A DNA stretch of 64,000 bases from Kutzneria sp. CA-103260 (GCF_018263855.1 NZ_CP073318.1:4960001-5024000), one strand, 5' to 3'; positions 7,460 through 16,629 are shown, counted from the first letter of the stretch. The notes: generated from the letters alone by a model not told the origin. Program-made: numbers and translations.

Positions 7460-8995
7460 TCAGTTGACCTTGCGGGCGCGGTCGGCCCAGTAGGGCTCGC
7501 GGAGCTTGTACTTCTGGATCTTGCCGGTGGCGGTGCGCGGGATGGACTCCCGGAACTCCACCGAGGTGGGGGCCTTGTAGCCGGCCAGCCGCTGCTTGCA
7601 GTGGGCGATCAGGCCGGCCTCGTCCACCGACGCCCCGTCGGCCAGCACGACCAGGGCCTTGATGGTCTCGCCCCACTTCTCGTGCGGCACGCCGATGACC
7701 GCGACCTCGGCCACGGCCGGGTGGCTGAACAGGCAGTCCTCGACCTCGATGGACGACACGTTCTCGCCGCCGGTGATGATCACGTCCTTGCGGCGGTCGG
7801 AGATGACGAGGCAGCCCTCCTCGTCGATGGAGCCGCCGTCGCCGGTGTGGAACCAGCCGTCCTCCAGCGCGTCGGCGGTGGCCTCGGGGTTCTCCCAGTA
7901 GCCCTCCAGCACCACATTGGACCGGGCCAGCACCTCGCCGCTGTCGGAGATGGCGATCCGCGCGCCCAGCGCCGGCCCGCCGGCCCGGGACAGCTTGGCC
8001 GCGCGCTCCAGCGGCGGCAGGTCCAGGTCCTGCGGCCGGGTCCGGTTGAACGTGAGCAGCGGCGAGGTCTCGGTCAGGCCGTAGATCTGCAGGAACTCCC
8101 AGCCCAGCTCGTCCTGCACGCGGGCGATGGTCCGGGTCGGCGGGGGCGCGCCGGCGCACACGATCCGCACCTTGTCCCGTCCGGGGATCTCGCCGGTCCA
8201 CGTCTGCGCGGCGTCCAGCACGGCGTTCCACACCGCCGGGGCTCCGCACATCAGGGTCACGCCGTGCTCGTCGACCCGACGCAGGATCTCGGCGCCGTCG
8301 ACCTTGCGCAGCACGATGTGCCGCGCGCCGACGCCGGTCAGCCCGTACGGCATGCCCCAGCCGTTGCAGTGGAACATGGGCAGGGTGTGCATGTAGACGT
8401 CGCGTTCCCAGGCCCGGGTGTGCATGGCGAAGGTGACGGCGTTGGTCCAGATGTTGCGATGGGTCAGCTGCACGCCCTTGGGCCGCGCGGTGGTGCCGGA
8501 GGTGTAGTTGATCGTCGCGGTGGCGTCCTCGTCCGGCGACGACCAGGGCCGCGGCTCGGTGTCGAAGCGCATCAGCTGCTCGGTCTCGGTCCCGAGCACG
8601 AACCGGTGCCTCGCGGTGACGGCCTTGAGCGAGTCGTCCAGTTCGGGGTCGACCAGCAGCACCGACGCGCCGCTGTGCTCGGCGATGTAGGCGATCTCCT
8701 CGGCCCGCAGCCGGAAGTTGACCGGCACGCAGATCCGGCCGCTGGCCGGGACCGCGTGCAGGAGCTCCATCAGCCGCGCGGAGTTGTGGCTGACGACGGC
8801 GACCCGCTCGCCCTCGCCGACGCCCAGCGCGTCCAGGCCGGCCTGCCAGGCGCGGACCCGCCCGGCGAGCTCGCGATAGGTGGTGGTGGCGACCGGATCG
8901 GCCGGCTGGGCCGGCTCGTCCACGATCGCGACGCTGTCGCCGAGGACCGTCTCTGCACGGTCCAGGAAGTCACTGACGGTGAGTGGGACCCGCAT
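7460..8995 (-). CDS. Acyl-CoA ligase, AMP-dependent synthetase family (FadD-like)
   Basis: A 511-aa adenylate-forming enzyme that activates a carboxylic acid to its acyl-AMP and then its CoA thioester. Visible motifs are the P-loop NYTSGTTARPKGV, the GYWENPEAT and DGWFHTGD segments, the hinge DRRKDVIITGGENV and the C-terminal lysine motif PRTATGKIQK. Length is normal for medium- to long-chain acyl-CoA ligases. ATG at 8995 is preferred over the GTG one codon upstream. The gene follows a sirtuin gene by 13 bp on the same strand. Acyl-CoA synthetases are known to be switched off by acylation of the lysine in the PxxxxGK motif and reactivated by sirtuins, so the pairing may be functional. Confidence 0.9.
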   Translation of the reverse strand: MRVPLTVSDFLDRAETVLGDSVAIVDEPAQPADPVATTTYRELAGRVRAWQAGLDALGVGEGERVAVVSHNSARLMELLHAVPASGRICVPVNFRLRAEEIAYIAEHSGASVLLVDPELDDSLKAVTARHRFVLGTETEQLMRFDTEPRPWSSPDEDATATINYTSGTTARPKGVQLTHRNIWTNAVTFAMHTRAWERDVYMHTLPMFHCNGWGMPYGLTGVGARHIVLRKVDGAEILRRVDEHGVTLMCGAPAVWNAVLDAAQTWTGEIPGRDKVRIVCAGAPPPTRTIARVQDELGWEFLQIYGLTETSPLLTFNRTRPQDLDLPPLERAAKLSRAGGPALGARIAISDSGEVLARSNVVLEGYWENPEATADALEDGWFHTGDGGSIDEEGCLVISDRRKDVIITGGENVSSIEVEDCLFSHPAVAEVAVIGVPHEKWGETIKALVVLADGASVDEAGLIAHCKQRLAGYKAPTSVEFRESIPRTATGKIQKYKLREPYWADRARKVN

Positions 8996-9008
8996 CACTG
9001 CACCCTAT

Positions 9009-9803
9009 CTACCAAGTGGCGGGATCGCCCCATGTCGACAGCCGACCCGTGGGCTCGATCGTTTCAGCGGCCACCAGCGCCGGCAGCGACTCGGCCAGCG
9101 GCTCCCGCACCACCGCGTCGGCGGCGTCGTCGAACGGGGTGGGCTCGGCGTTGCAGATCAGCAGCCGTGCCCCGGCCCGCACCGCCAGCTCGGGCAGCGC
9201 CGCCGCCGGGTACACGGTCAGCGAGGTGCCGGCGGCCAGGAACAGGTCGCAGTCCAGGGCCGCCCGCTGGGCCCGCCGCAGCACCTCGTGGTCGAGCTCC
9301 TGTCCGAAGGAGATCGTCGCGGACTTGATGATCCCGCCGCACTCGCGGCACGGCGGATCGGCCTCGCCGCGGGCGACCCGGTCCAGGGCCTCGGCCATCG
9401 GCCGGCGGTCGCCGCAGTTCAGGCATTCCGTCTCGGTCAGCGACCCGTGCAGCTCGACGACCAGCTTCGGGTCGGAGCCGGCCCGCTGGTGCAGGCCGTC
9501 GATGTTCTGGGTCAGCAACGCCCCCAGCCGGCCGGACCGTTCGAGGTCGACCAGCGCCCGGTGGGCCGCGTTGGGTTCGGCCGTCCACGCCGGATGCACG
9601 GCCCGGCTGCGCCAGGCCCGTTGCCGCACCTCGGGATCGGCCAGGTAGTCCGGCAACGACGACAGTCGCTGCGCCTCGGGATCCTTGGTCCACACGCCGT
9701 CCGGGCCGCGGAAGTCGGGAATGCCGGACGCGGTCGACACGCCGGCCCCGGTGAGAACGGTGATCCGCCGCGAACCGCCGATCAGCCGCATCGCCTCCCG
9801 CAT
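9009..9803 (-). CDS. SIR2-family NAD-dependent protein deacylase
   Basis: A 264-aa sirtuin that removes acyl groups from lysines using NAD+. Visible motifs are GAGVSTASGIPDFRG near residue 20, LTQNIDGLHQRAG (NID motif), the catalytic His in ELHGSLTE, two zinc-binding CxxC pairs (CLNC and CREC), and AAGTSLTVYPAA. The zinc set and the GAGxS/NID/HG motifs are intact, so it should be active. It sits 10 bp after an ABC ATPase gene and 13 bp before the acyl-CoA ligase, all on the minus strand, suggesting co-transcription. Confidence 0.93.
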   Translation of the reverse strand: MREAMRLIGGSRRITVLTGAGVSTASGIPDFRGPDGVWTKDPEAQRLSSLPDYLADPEVRQRAWRSRAVHPAWTAEPNAAHRALVDLERSGRLGALLTQNIDGLHQRAGSDPKLVVELHGSLTETECLNCGDRRPMAEALDRVARGEADPPCRECGGIIKSATISFGQELDHEVLRRAQRAALDCDLFLAAGTSLTVYPAAALPELAVRAGARLLICNAEPTPFDDAADAVVREPLAESLPALVAAETIEPTGRLSTWGDPATW

Positions 9804-9813
9804 GCCCTCCTGG

Positions 9814-10440
9814 TTACGCCACCAGCCGGCCCTTGTCCAGCCGGAGCCGGCGGTCGGCGACGGCGTGCACCCGGGGATCGTGCGTCGCCGCGATGACCGC
9901 CGTGCCGCGGTCGGCCACCCGGCGCAGCACGGTCAGCACCACCTCGGCGCTGGCGTGGTCGACGTGCGCGGTCGGCTCGTCGACCAGCAGCACCGCCGGC
10001 TCCACCACGATTGCCCGGGCCAGCGCCGCGCGCTGCTGCTGCCCGTAGGACACCTCGTTCGGGTACCGGTCGGCCAGGTCGCCGACGCCGAGCTCGGTCA
10101 GCACGGCCAGGCTGCGCGACTTGGCCTCCGCCGATCCGGTCAGCAGCAACGGCAGCGCGGTGTTCTCGACCAGGGTCAGCTCGCCGGCCAGCCCGAGGGC
10201 CTGTGGCAGCACCGCGCAGTGCTGCCAGCTCGGCGCGCCGTCCAGCTCGACGTCGCCGATCAGCACCTGGCCGACGTCGGGCCGGTCGAAGCCGCACAGG
10301 ATGGACAGCAGCGCGCTCTTGCCGGAGCCGGACGGGCCGCCGATGGTGACGAACTCTCCCGGCTCCACCGCGAGATCCACCCCGCGCAGCACCTCGACCT
10401 GCCGGAACGACCGGCCGATCCCGTTGGCCGTCAACGCCAT
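9814..10440 (-). CDS. ABC transporter ATP-binding protein (LolD/MacB type)
   Basis: A 208-aa ATPase with Walker A GPSGSGKSALLS, a Q-loop region, signature SYGQQQRAALARA and Walker B LLVDEPTAHVD. ATG at 10440 overlaps the stop of the preceding ATPase gene (TGATG), indicating translational coupling. A longer open frame reaching 10659 merely reads through the upstream gene. It belongs with the 835-aa permease and the second ATPase as one exporter unit; two non-identical ATPases may form a heterodimer. Confidence 0.88.
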   Translation of the reverse strand: MALTANGIGRSFRQVEVLRGVDLAVEPGEFVTIGGPSGSGKSALLSILCGFDRPDVGQVLIGDVELDGAPSWQHCAVLPQALGLAGELTLVENTALPLLLTGSAEAKSRSLAVLTELGVGDLADRYPNEVSYGQQQRAALARAIVVEPAVLLVDEPTAHVDHASAEVVLTVLRRVADRGTAVIAATHDPRVHAVADRRLRLDKGRLVA

Positions 10441-11111
10441 CACGCCACCCGTCCATGATCCACTCGGCCGGAGCTCATCCGCACCACGAGGTCGGCCAAC
10501 TCGGTCAGCCGGTCGTCGTGCGACGCCACGGCGACGGGGACTCCCCGCTCCACCAACACTTTCAGCGACTCCAGCACCAGTCCGGCCGACATGTCGTCCA
10601 GCTGCGACGTCGGCTCGTCGGCCAGCACCACCTTCGGTTCCCGGGCGAGGGCACAGCACAGGGCCAGCCGCTGCTGCTGGCCGCCGGACAGCGCCGGCAC
10701 CCGATAGTTGCCCATGCCCTTGAGCCCCACGACATCGAGCAAGCCGAGGTCGGTCCGGCGACCCGCGCTCTGCGCGGCGGCGATCACGTTCTGCGCCGCC
10801 GTCAGCTCCGGCAGCAGGTTCTCCAACGGGTTCTGGAACATCAGCGCGATGGTCTGCCGTCGCAGCGCCCTGAGTTGGCGGTGCGATCGACTGCTCACCG
10901 CCTCACCGTCCAGCTGCACCACACCGCGAGTCGGCCGCTCGACCAGCGCCAGCACCCGCAGCAGGGTCGACTTGCCGGAACCGGACGGCCCGGCGAACAC
11001 GGTGATGCCCTGGTCGGGCACCGTCACCGTCACGTCGTCGATCGCCGTCACCGCGCCGGCCGGCGTCGGATAGTCGACGCCAACCCCTTGGGCGACAAGG
11101 ACATCAGCCAC
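10440..11111 (-). CDS. ABC transporter ATP-binding protein (LolD/MacB type)
   Basis: A 223-aa ATPase with Walker A GPSGSGKSTLLR, signature LSGGQQQRLALCCALA and Walker B VVLADEPTSQLDD. The GTG start overlaps the 3' end of the permease gene by 8 bp, and its stop overlaps the next ATPase start, so the three genes are tightly coupled. Its closest functional class is the family that works with FtsX-type permeases in lipoprotein release, drug efflux or envelope stress rather than uptake. No binding protein is encoded nearby. Confidence 0.88.
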   Translation of the reverse strand: MADVLVAQGVGVDYPTPAGAVTAIDDVTVTVPDQGITVFAGPSGSGKSTLLRVLALVERPTRGVVQLDGEAVSSRSHRQLRALRRQTIALMFQNPLENLLPELTAAQNVIAAAQSAGRRTDLGLLDVVGLKGMGNYRVPALSGGQQQRLALCCALAREPKVVLADEPTSQLDDMSAGLVLESLKVLVERGVPVAVASHDDRLTELADLVVRMSSGRVDHGRVA

Positions 11112-13611
11112 GGATCAGCTCCCCGACTCGGGCGGTGCGCACGCCGCGCACCGCGATCAAGCCCGCCACCGCGACGACGGCCAGCCCGGTCACCACCGCG
11201 ATCAGCACAAACGTCACCGAGTCGGGCAGCGCCACCAGCGGCCGCAGCCACGGCGCGGGATCCAGCCGCGCCACCGAGACCGCCACCGTCACCAGCCCGA
11301 CCGTCATTCCGGCCAGCAGCACCGCTCCGGCCACGGCCCCGAACTCCAGCAGATGGCTGACGATCAGCGTGGTCGGCCGCAGCCCCATCCGCGTCGCGAG
11401 CGCGCCGGACAGGGCGGTCTGCTTGCGCCGTGCGCCGACTGCCAGCAGCAGCGAGGCCGCGGCGATCACGGCCAGCAGGGCGCCCACCGACTCGATGTAG
11501 CCGAAGGTCCAGCCCACGGTGTAGAAGGGCAGCGCGTCCAGGGCCTGCGCGGCCGTCTGGTACCCGATGTGGTCGATGTGCGCGGCCGACAGCTGTCCGA
11601 GCAGGGTGTCGGCGTCCACGCCGGACCAGACGAAGAACGAGTTGATCTCCGATGCGCTGGTGATGTCCGACCGCGCCGTCACGTAGCCGGCGTTGTCCGG
11701 CATGCCCGGGAAGATCGGCAGCCGGCCGATGGTGTGCAGCGGCCCGAAACCCGGGACCGACACAGCTCCGGTGGGCGCGCCGCCGACGGCGATCGCCGCG
11801 CCATGGCCGAGCTTGCCGACCAGGTCCAGCAGTTCCGTCCGCCGGTCCGGATCGAGCCACGCGCCGTTGGCGAAGGTCGCCGGGTCGACCGCGACCATGT
11901 TGTGCACGCCCCGGTCGACCACGCCGACAACAGTGGCGCGGCCGTCCATTGTGGACGGAAGCTGGGCGCTGCTCTGTCCGAAGGTGGTGGAGATCTGCAC
12001 GGAGGTGGTGGCGCCGATGAGGGTGCCGGACTTGCTGGCCAGCGCGTTCTGCTCGGCCCGGCTGACGCTGTCGCCGACCGCCAGCGTGCCGACGGCCAGC
12101 ACGCCCACCAGCACCACGCCGGTCGCCGCCGTGCTGGCGGCCGCGAGCCGGCGCACTGCCAGCTGCACCGACGGCAGCGACCACACGCTCAACCGGTGCG
12201 ACCAGGCCAGCAGCAGCCGGCCGAGCCGGGCCGCGATGCCGGCGATCACCACCACCACGAGGACCGGAAAGGCCAACGCGAAGGCGTCGACCGGCACCGT
12301 CACGACACCGGTCTTCGGGGTCGCCGCTGTGAGCCGCAGCCAGGAGAACGCCGCGGCGACCGCGACCGGCAACTCGAACGGAATCAGCTTGAGCACCCTC
12401 GGCATCCGCCGACGGGCCTGCGCCTGGAACATCCGGTGCGTACGCCAGGTGGCGGTCAGTGTCACCAACGCGGCGGCCGCCAGGACAGCGCCCAACACCA
12501 CCAGGCCGGCCCACACCGTCGTGCCGGGATCCAGCTCGGCAACCGGGGCGTACCAAGGCAGGGCCGTCCGCGCGGCAACCAGGCCGGCGATCGCACCCAC
12601 CAACAGCGGACCGCCGAGTTCGAGCAACGCCTTGGCGCCCAAGGAGATCGGCGCGCTGCCGCGGGCCCAGAGCACCCGGAGCACCGGCTGCCGGCGCTGA
12701 CACCACTGCGCGGCGACCGCCCCGACGCCGACCAGGCCGACCAGCAGGCTGATCGCCGTCAGCGGCAGGACGAACGCGACGATGTTGGCCTGCGCCTTCT
12801 CCGCCTCGGCCAGCGCCGACGCGAACGGCAGCCGCACCGGCGCGACGCCGGTCAGCCCGTCGGCCGCGAACTTCGCCCGCAGCGCGTCGGCCAGCCGCTC
12901 GCTGCGGGCCTCCAGATCGCGGGCTTCGGCCAGTGTCTTCGGGGCCGCCACGGGGAAACGCGCCGAGGTGTCCAGCCGCTGGCCGATCTTGACGACGTCG
13001 TCGAGCGTCGGCAGGAACGCGGTCGTCGAACTGCCGCCGTCGGGGGCCTGCCGGTTGTAGAAAACGGAGGACACCTCGGTGCACCAGAACGGCGGCACCG
13101 GCTCGTCGAGGTCCGAGTAGATCGCCGTCACCGGCGGGAGTTGCGGACTGAGCGGGCCCAGGCCGATGTGCGCGTCCTGGGACGGGCTCTGGGCCAGCCA
13201 CATGCCGTTCGGCGCGCCGCCCCGCACCAGGCTCAGGTTGCTCGTCGCCTCGTCCCGGAAGCCGAACCTCAGCCATGGCGACGGCCGGCCGCCCAGGTCC
13301 AGTCGGTACGTCCGGGTGTAGGCGCCGAACAACGTCTGCGGGAATCCTTGCCGCGCCGCGACTTCCCGGGCGTCCTGGGCCACCTTCCCGACCAGCTCCG
13401 GCGGCGTGGCGATGCCGTTGACCGCCACCGCCAGCGACTGCGGGCAGGACCGCCCGACCTGGTAACTCAGCGCGGCGTTTCCGGTGCTCACCGCACACAG
13501 CACGGCCGACGCGGCGACAAAAGCCAGGAGCAGGCCGGTCACCGCCGCCACCACGACGGAACTTCCGCTGCTCAGGCCGGTGCGAGCGGACGTCCGCCAC
13601 GGCAACTGCAT
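11104..13611 (-). CDS. FtsX-domain ABC transporter permease, large
   Basis: An 835-aa permease. It has an N-terminal transmembrane helix (VVVAAVTGLLLAFVAASAV), a large extracytoplasmic region of about 240 residues, then two blocks of three to four helices typical of duplicated FtsX domains (roughly residues 270-480 and 680-835) separated by a second external domain. It is the first gene of a minus-strand operon with two ATPases. The architecture suggests a MacB/LolCE-like mechanotransmission exporter. The cargo is not evident. Confidence 0.82.
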   Translation of the reverse strand: MQLPWRTSARTGLSSGSSVVVAAVTGLLLAFVAASAVLCAVSTGNAALSYQVGRSCPQSLAVAVNGIATPPELVGKVAQDAREVAARQGFPQTLFGAYTRTYRLDLGGRPSPWLRFGFRDEATSNLSLVRGGAPNGMWLAQSPSQDAHIGLGPLSPQLPPVTAIYSDLDEPVPPFWCTEVSSVFYNRQAPDGGSSTTAFLPTLDDVVKIGQRLDTSARFPVAAPKTLAEARDLEARSERLADALRAKFAADGLTGVAPVRLPFASALAEAEKAQANIVAFVLPLTAISLLVGLVGVGAVAAQWCQRRQPVLRVLWARGSAPISLGAKALLELGGPLLVGAIAGLVAARTALPWYAPVAELDPGTTVWAGLVVLGAVLAAAALVTLTATWRTHRMFQAQARRRMPRVLKLIPFELPVAVAAAFSWLRLTAATPKTGVVTVPVDAFALAFPVLVVVVIAGIAARLGRLLLAWSHRLSVWSLPSVQLAVRRLAAASTAATGVVLVGVLAVGTLAVGDSVSRAEQNALASKSGTLIGATTSVQISTTFGQSSAQLPSTMDGRATVVGVVDRGVHNMVAVDPATFANGAWLDPDRRTELLDLVGKLGHGAAIAVGGAPTGAVSVPGFGPLHTIGRLPIFPGMPDNAGYVTARSDITSASEINSFFVWSGVDADTLLGQLSAAHIDHIGYQTAAQALDALPFYTVGWTFGYIESVGALLAVIAAASLLLAVGARRKQTALSGALATRMGLRPTTLIVSHLLEFGAVAGAVLLAGMTVGLVTVAVSVARLDPAPWLRPLVALPDSVTFVLIAVVTGLAVVAVAGLIAVRGVRTARVGELIRG

Positions 13612-13677
13612 TGTCGGAGATTAACCTCGGCGGCGTCGACGCCGTGGACGTTTCCGCGAACTGTGGCCCGGAAAGGC

Positions 13678-13720
13678 AAAAAGCCCGTGGCGCTTCCTGC
13701 CCCGACAGGAAGCGCCACGG
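13678..13720 (-). terminator. Intrinsic terminator after the small membrane protein gene
   Basis: A 15-bp perfect stem: CCGTGGCGCTTCCTG (13685-13699) with CAGGAAGCGCCACGG (13706-13720) and a 6-nt loop. On the minus strand it is followed by GC and TTTTT (13678-13682). It therefore terminates transcription of the 13797-14144 gene and insulates the ABC operon. Confidence 0.85.
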
Positions 13721-13796
13721 ACCTGTTCCCCCTCTGGTTTGCTCACCCGCCCCGCGCTCCCCGACCGGCGAGGCGGGTGGCCCTCTCCCCCCGGCC

Positions 13797-14144
13797 CTAG
13801 GCGGCCAGCCGGTCGCGCTCCTCCTGGCGACGCTGGCGCTGCTCGATCGGGTAGAAGTCGTCGAGGAACCGGCTGTTGTCACGGGTCCAGCGGACCCGTT
13901 CGGACAGTTCGTCGCCGCCGGTCTGCTGGCGGCTGGCCGCGCGGACCTCCTGCCAGCCGTAGACGACCGTCAGCACGGCCGCCGCCATGACCATGGCCAG
14001 CGCGACCGCCACCACGCCCGCCACGTGGAGCTGGGTCAGCAACACCACCACGGCCCAGAGCTGCACCGCCGTGAACACCACGGTCAGGACGACGCGGGTG
14101 AAGACTCGGTTGTAGGGTCGGCGCTCCTCGTGCTGAGTGTTCAT
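13797..14144 (-). CDS. Small membrane protein, function unknown
   Basis: A 115-aa protein with a charged N-terminus (MNTQHEERRPYNRV), two predicted membrane helices (RVVLTVVFTAVQLWAVVVLL and VVAVALAMVMAAAVLTVVYG) and a charged C-terminal tail rich in Arg, Glu and Gln. The ATG at 14144 is preceded by GAGGAGG, which decides the start over the longer open frame reaching 14279. I do not recognise a family. It stands alone with its own terminator. Confidence 0.7.
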   Translation of the reverse strand: MNTQHEERRPYNRVFTRVVLTVVFTAVQLWAVVVLLTQLHVAGVVAVALAMVMAAAVLTVVYGWQEVRAASRQQTGGDELSERVRWTRDNSRFLDDFYPIEQRQRRQEERDRLAA

Positions 14145-14258
14145 CTCTGGTCCCCTCCTCGGTCTGCCGATCCGGCAGATGACACCTTTGTAGACCGGCC
14201 GGCGGCGGAGATCTGCGTCACCTGACACAGAACGGAACTTCCACGAGGAAATTTCGCC

Positions 14259-14804
14259 GTGCACTTGCACGCCGGACACCTGTGGTTCGCTGTGCCGGTG
14301 ACATTCGAACGCCTCTCACCCCCGCTGCTCGGCGACGAGCGCGCCACCCTGCGCGCCTTCCTCGACTTCCACCGCGCCACCCTCGCGCTCAAGTGCGCCG
14401 ACCTCACCGACGACCAGCTGCGCCGGCAGGCCAGTCCGCCGTCGACGCTCTCGCTGCTCGGGCTGGTGCGGCACATGACCGAAGTCGAGCGCACCTGGTT
14501 CCGCAAGGTGATCAACGGCGAGGAGATCGGGCTGGTCCACTCGGACAGCGGCGACTACCAGGTCGCCTACGACGCCTCCACGGCCACCCGGGAGGAGGCG
14601 TTCGCGGCCTGGGAAACCGAGGTCGAACAGGCACGGCGAATCGAACTGGAAGCCGAGTCGCTGGACGTCAAGGGGTATCAGCCGCGCTGGGAGGAATGGG
14701 TTTCCCTGCGGCTGGTGATGCACCACATGATTCACGAGTACGCCCGCCACAACGGGCACGCCGATCTCCTGCGGGAGGCCGTGGACGGCACCGTCGGCGT
14801 GTGA
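14259..14804 (+). CDS. DinB/DUF664 family protein
   Basis: A 181-aa four-helix-bundle protein. The putative metal-binding histidines are in LVRHMTEVE and in HHMIHEYARHNGHADLLRE, the arrangement seen in DUF664/DinB proteins related to mycothiol- and bacillithiol-dependent transferases. GAGGAA at 14245-14250, 8 bp before the GTG at 14259, supports this start. Whether it is a thiol-dependent transferase or isomerase is unknown; no partner gene is adjacent. Confidence 0.85.
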   Translation: MHLHAGHLWFAVPVTFERLSPPLLGDERATLRAFLDFHRATLALKCADLTDDQLRRQASPPSTLSLLGLVRHMTEVERTWFRKVINGEEIGLVHSDSGDYQVAYDASTATREEAFAAWETEVEQARRIELEAESLDVKGYQPRWEEWVSLRLVMHHMIHEYARHNGHADLLREAVDGTVGV

Positions 14805-14843
14805 TTCCCAAAGCCCTGACCAGCGTGGACAGGAGCAATCCGG

Positions 14844-15563
14844 CTAACGAACCAGATCCCGCAGTCGTTCCATCCGGTGAATGACGAAGTGCCCGCGCCC
14901 GGTGGTGATGGCCCCTTCCTCCCGCAGTTCCCGCAACACCCGGGCCATCGATTCCCGTGACGTCGACGCCGTTTCCGCCAGCTCCTGCTGGGTGAACGGC
15001 GACGCGATGTGCACCCCGTCCGTTCCCGGCTTCCCCAGCCGCGTGGCCAGGTCCAGCAGCAGCGTCACCACGCGCTGCATGGTGCTGCCCCCGCCGTACT
15101 CGGCGCGCTGCTGGTCGGTCTCCCGCAACCGCCGCGCGACGACCTCCAGCAGCGACCAGGCGATCCGGGGATGTCCGTCGCACAGCCCCTGCAGCCGCAC
15201 CGCCGGCAGCAGCAGCACGTCGACCGCGTCGATGGCGGTCATCGTGGCCGACCGCGGCCGCCCGTCGATGGCCGACAGCTCCCCCAGGACCTCCCCCGGC
15301 CCGCAGACGGCCAGCATGATGCCGTGGCCCGCGGCCCCGCCGGCGATGACCTTGATGTGCCCCGCGAGCACGACGTACACCTGCTTGGTCTGCTCCCCCT
15401 GTCCCACGATCACCTCGCCGGCCGCGAACTTGCTGCGCGTCGACGCGGCAGCGAACGCGGCCTGCTCGGCCGGTGACAGCCGCCCCCAGAACGTGCCGGC
15501 CGGACCGGTCAGCGCGATCACCTCCCCTATGGTGTTCGGCAAGAGTAGTTGCTGGAGGGGCAC
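14844..15563 (-). CDS. Crp/Fnr family transcriptional regulator
   Basis: A 239-aa regulator (or about 225 aa if a GTG at 15521 is used). The N-terminal cyclic-nucleotide-binding beta-roll includes GEVLGELSAIDGRPRSATM, close to the Crp phosphate-binding cassette (GE-L---RSA), so real cNMP binding is plausible. The C-terminal winged HTH has FTQQELAETASTSRESMARVL. Its start lies only 7 bp from that of a divergent cyclase-like gene, so promoters must overlap coding sequence or the true start is internal. The pairing with a cyclase-like neighbour suggests it could read that protein's nucleotide product. Confidence 0.88.
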   Translation of the reverse strand: MPLQQLLLPNTIGEVIALTGPAGTFWGRLSPAEQAAFAAASTRSKFAAGEVIVGQGEQTKQVYVVLAGHIKVIAGGAAGHGIMLAVCGPGEVLGELSAIDGRPRSATMTAIDAVDVLLLPAVRLQGLCDGHPRIAWSLLEVVARRLRETDQQRAEYGGGSTMQRVVTLLLDLATRLGKPGTDGVHIASPFTQQELAETASTSRESMARVLRELREEGAITTGRGHFVIHRMERLRDLVR

Positions 15564-15570
15564 GACACGG

Positions 15571-16629
15571 ATGGCAGAGCGTCAGCCTGCGGTGTACCGC
15601 GCGATCCTCGTGGTCGACGTGGAGAGTTTCAGCGGTGGCCACCGCACGGAGGACCATCGCCGGATCGTCCGCGCCGGCCTGCGGGACATGCTCGTCGCCG
15701 CGCTCGGCGCCCTCGGGCACGACTACCAGGCCGGGTACCACAACGACACCGGCGACGGCGTGGTCGTGTTCCTCACCCCCGACATCCCGGAAAGCCAGCT
15801 GGTGCGCCACCTGCCGGTCGCGCTGGAGGCCATGCTGCGCGAGCACAACAGCCGGTACGCCAACGGCGCGCAGATCCGCCTTCGGGTGGCTCTGCACCAC
15901 GGTCAGGTGTTCTTCGACGAGACCGGCGCGTCGGCCGCGTCGGTGATCCACGCCTGCCGGCTCGTGGACAGCCATCCGGTGCGGGACGCCCTGAAACGCG
16001 GCGAGGCGCCCCTTGCCCTGATCGTGTCGGACCACTTCTACCGCGAGGTCGTGAGCGGCGAGCCCGCCGCCGCCCCCGCCAGCTACGCCGAGGTGCAGGT
16101 CAGTGCCAAGGAGACCGACTGCGTCGGCTGGCTGCGCGGCGGCGTCGCCCAGGCCGTTGTGCCCCAGCCCTCGCGGCTGCCGCTCGTCCTGGAGGACGAC
16201 AGCGGCGTGGTCCGGGTCGTTCCCGGCGGCGAACGCCTTGTCAGCCAACTCGTGGACGCCATCCGGCAGTCCCCCGCGCTGCTCGACGCCACCCGGTCCC
16301 GGTGGCCTCAGCACGACCTCCGCAGCAACCCCGACGAGGCCCTGCACGCCCTGGCCGAGGCCTTCCTGCGGGTCCCGTCGATGGTGGACGACCTGGCCCG
16401 CCGGGACGTCCTCGAGGAACTGCCCACGCAGATCCGCGTGTCCATCCCGCGCAGTCCCCGTGCGCGCATGGACGTCCGCGCGATCGTCCGGACGTGCATG
16501 ACCCGCAACGGCGGCCTGGCCGCCCTGCTGACCGCCGTGCAGCGCATCGAGGGCGACGACAGCCTCGACGTCGACGCGCTGCACGGCGATGTGGTCACGA
16601 TCCTGGCCTCACTGCTCGACCAGGACTGA
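15571..16629 (+). CDS. Class III cyclase-like protein with effector-associated domain (EAD2-type)
   Basis: A 352-aa two-part protein. Residues about 8-180 resemble a class III nucleotidyl cyclase: the first metal Asp is D16 in VVDVESFS and the second is D62 in NDTGDGVVVF. The usual transition-state Asn is replaced (I126 in VIHACRLV) while the Arg (R130) is kept, so activity or product may differ. Residues about 225-325 form an EAD: FLRVPSMVDDLARRDVL, then IPRSPRARMDVRAIVRTC and GGLAALLTAVQ. EADs are small homotypic adaptor domains that link sensors and effectors in NTP-dependent conflict systems. SD GGAGG lies 12 bp before the ATG. The divergent Crp-type gene and the VMAP protein, which has a similar N-terminal domain, are candidate partners. 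Confidence 0.75.
   Translation: MAERQPAVYRAILVVDVESFSGGHRTEDHRRIVRAGLRDMLVAALGALGHDYQAGYHNDTGDGVVVFLTPDIPESQLVRHLPVALEAMLREHNSRYANGAQIRLRVALHHGQVFFDETGASAASVIHACRLVDSHPVRDALKRGEAPLALIVSDHFYREVVSGEPAAAPASYAEVQVSAKETDCVGWLRGGVAQAVVPQPSRLPLVLEDDSGVVRVVPGGERLVSQLVDAIRQSPALLDATRSRWPQHDLRSNPDEALHALAEAFLRVPSMVDDLARRDVLEELPTQIRVSIPRSPRARMDVRAIVRTCMTRNGGLAALLTAVQRIEGDDSLDVDALHGDVVTILASLLDQD

Noticed and set aside
11353..13800. 815-codon plus-strand frame
   Set aside because: Shadow of the FtsX-type permease gene; Gln/Arg/Gly-rich with no homology features.
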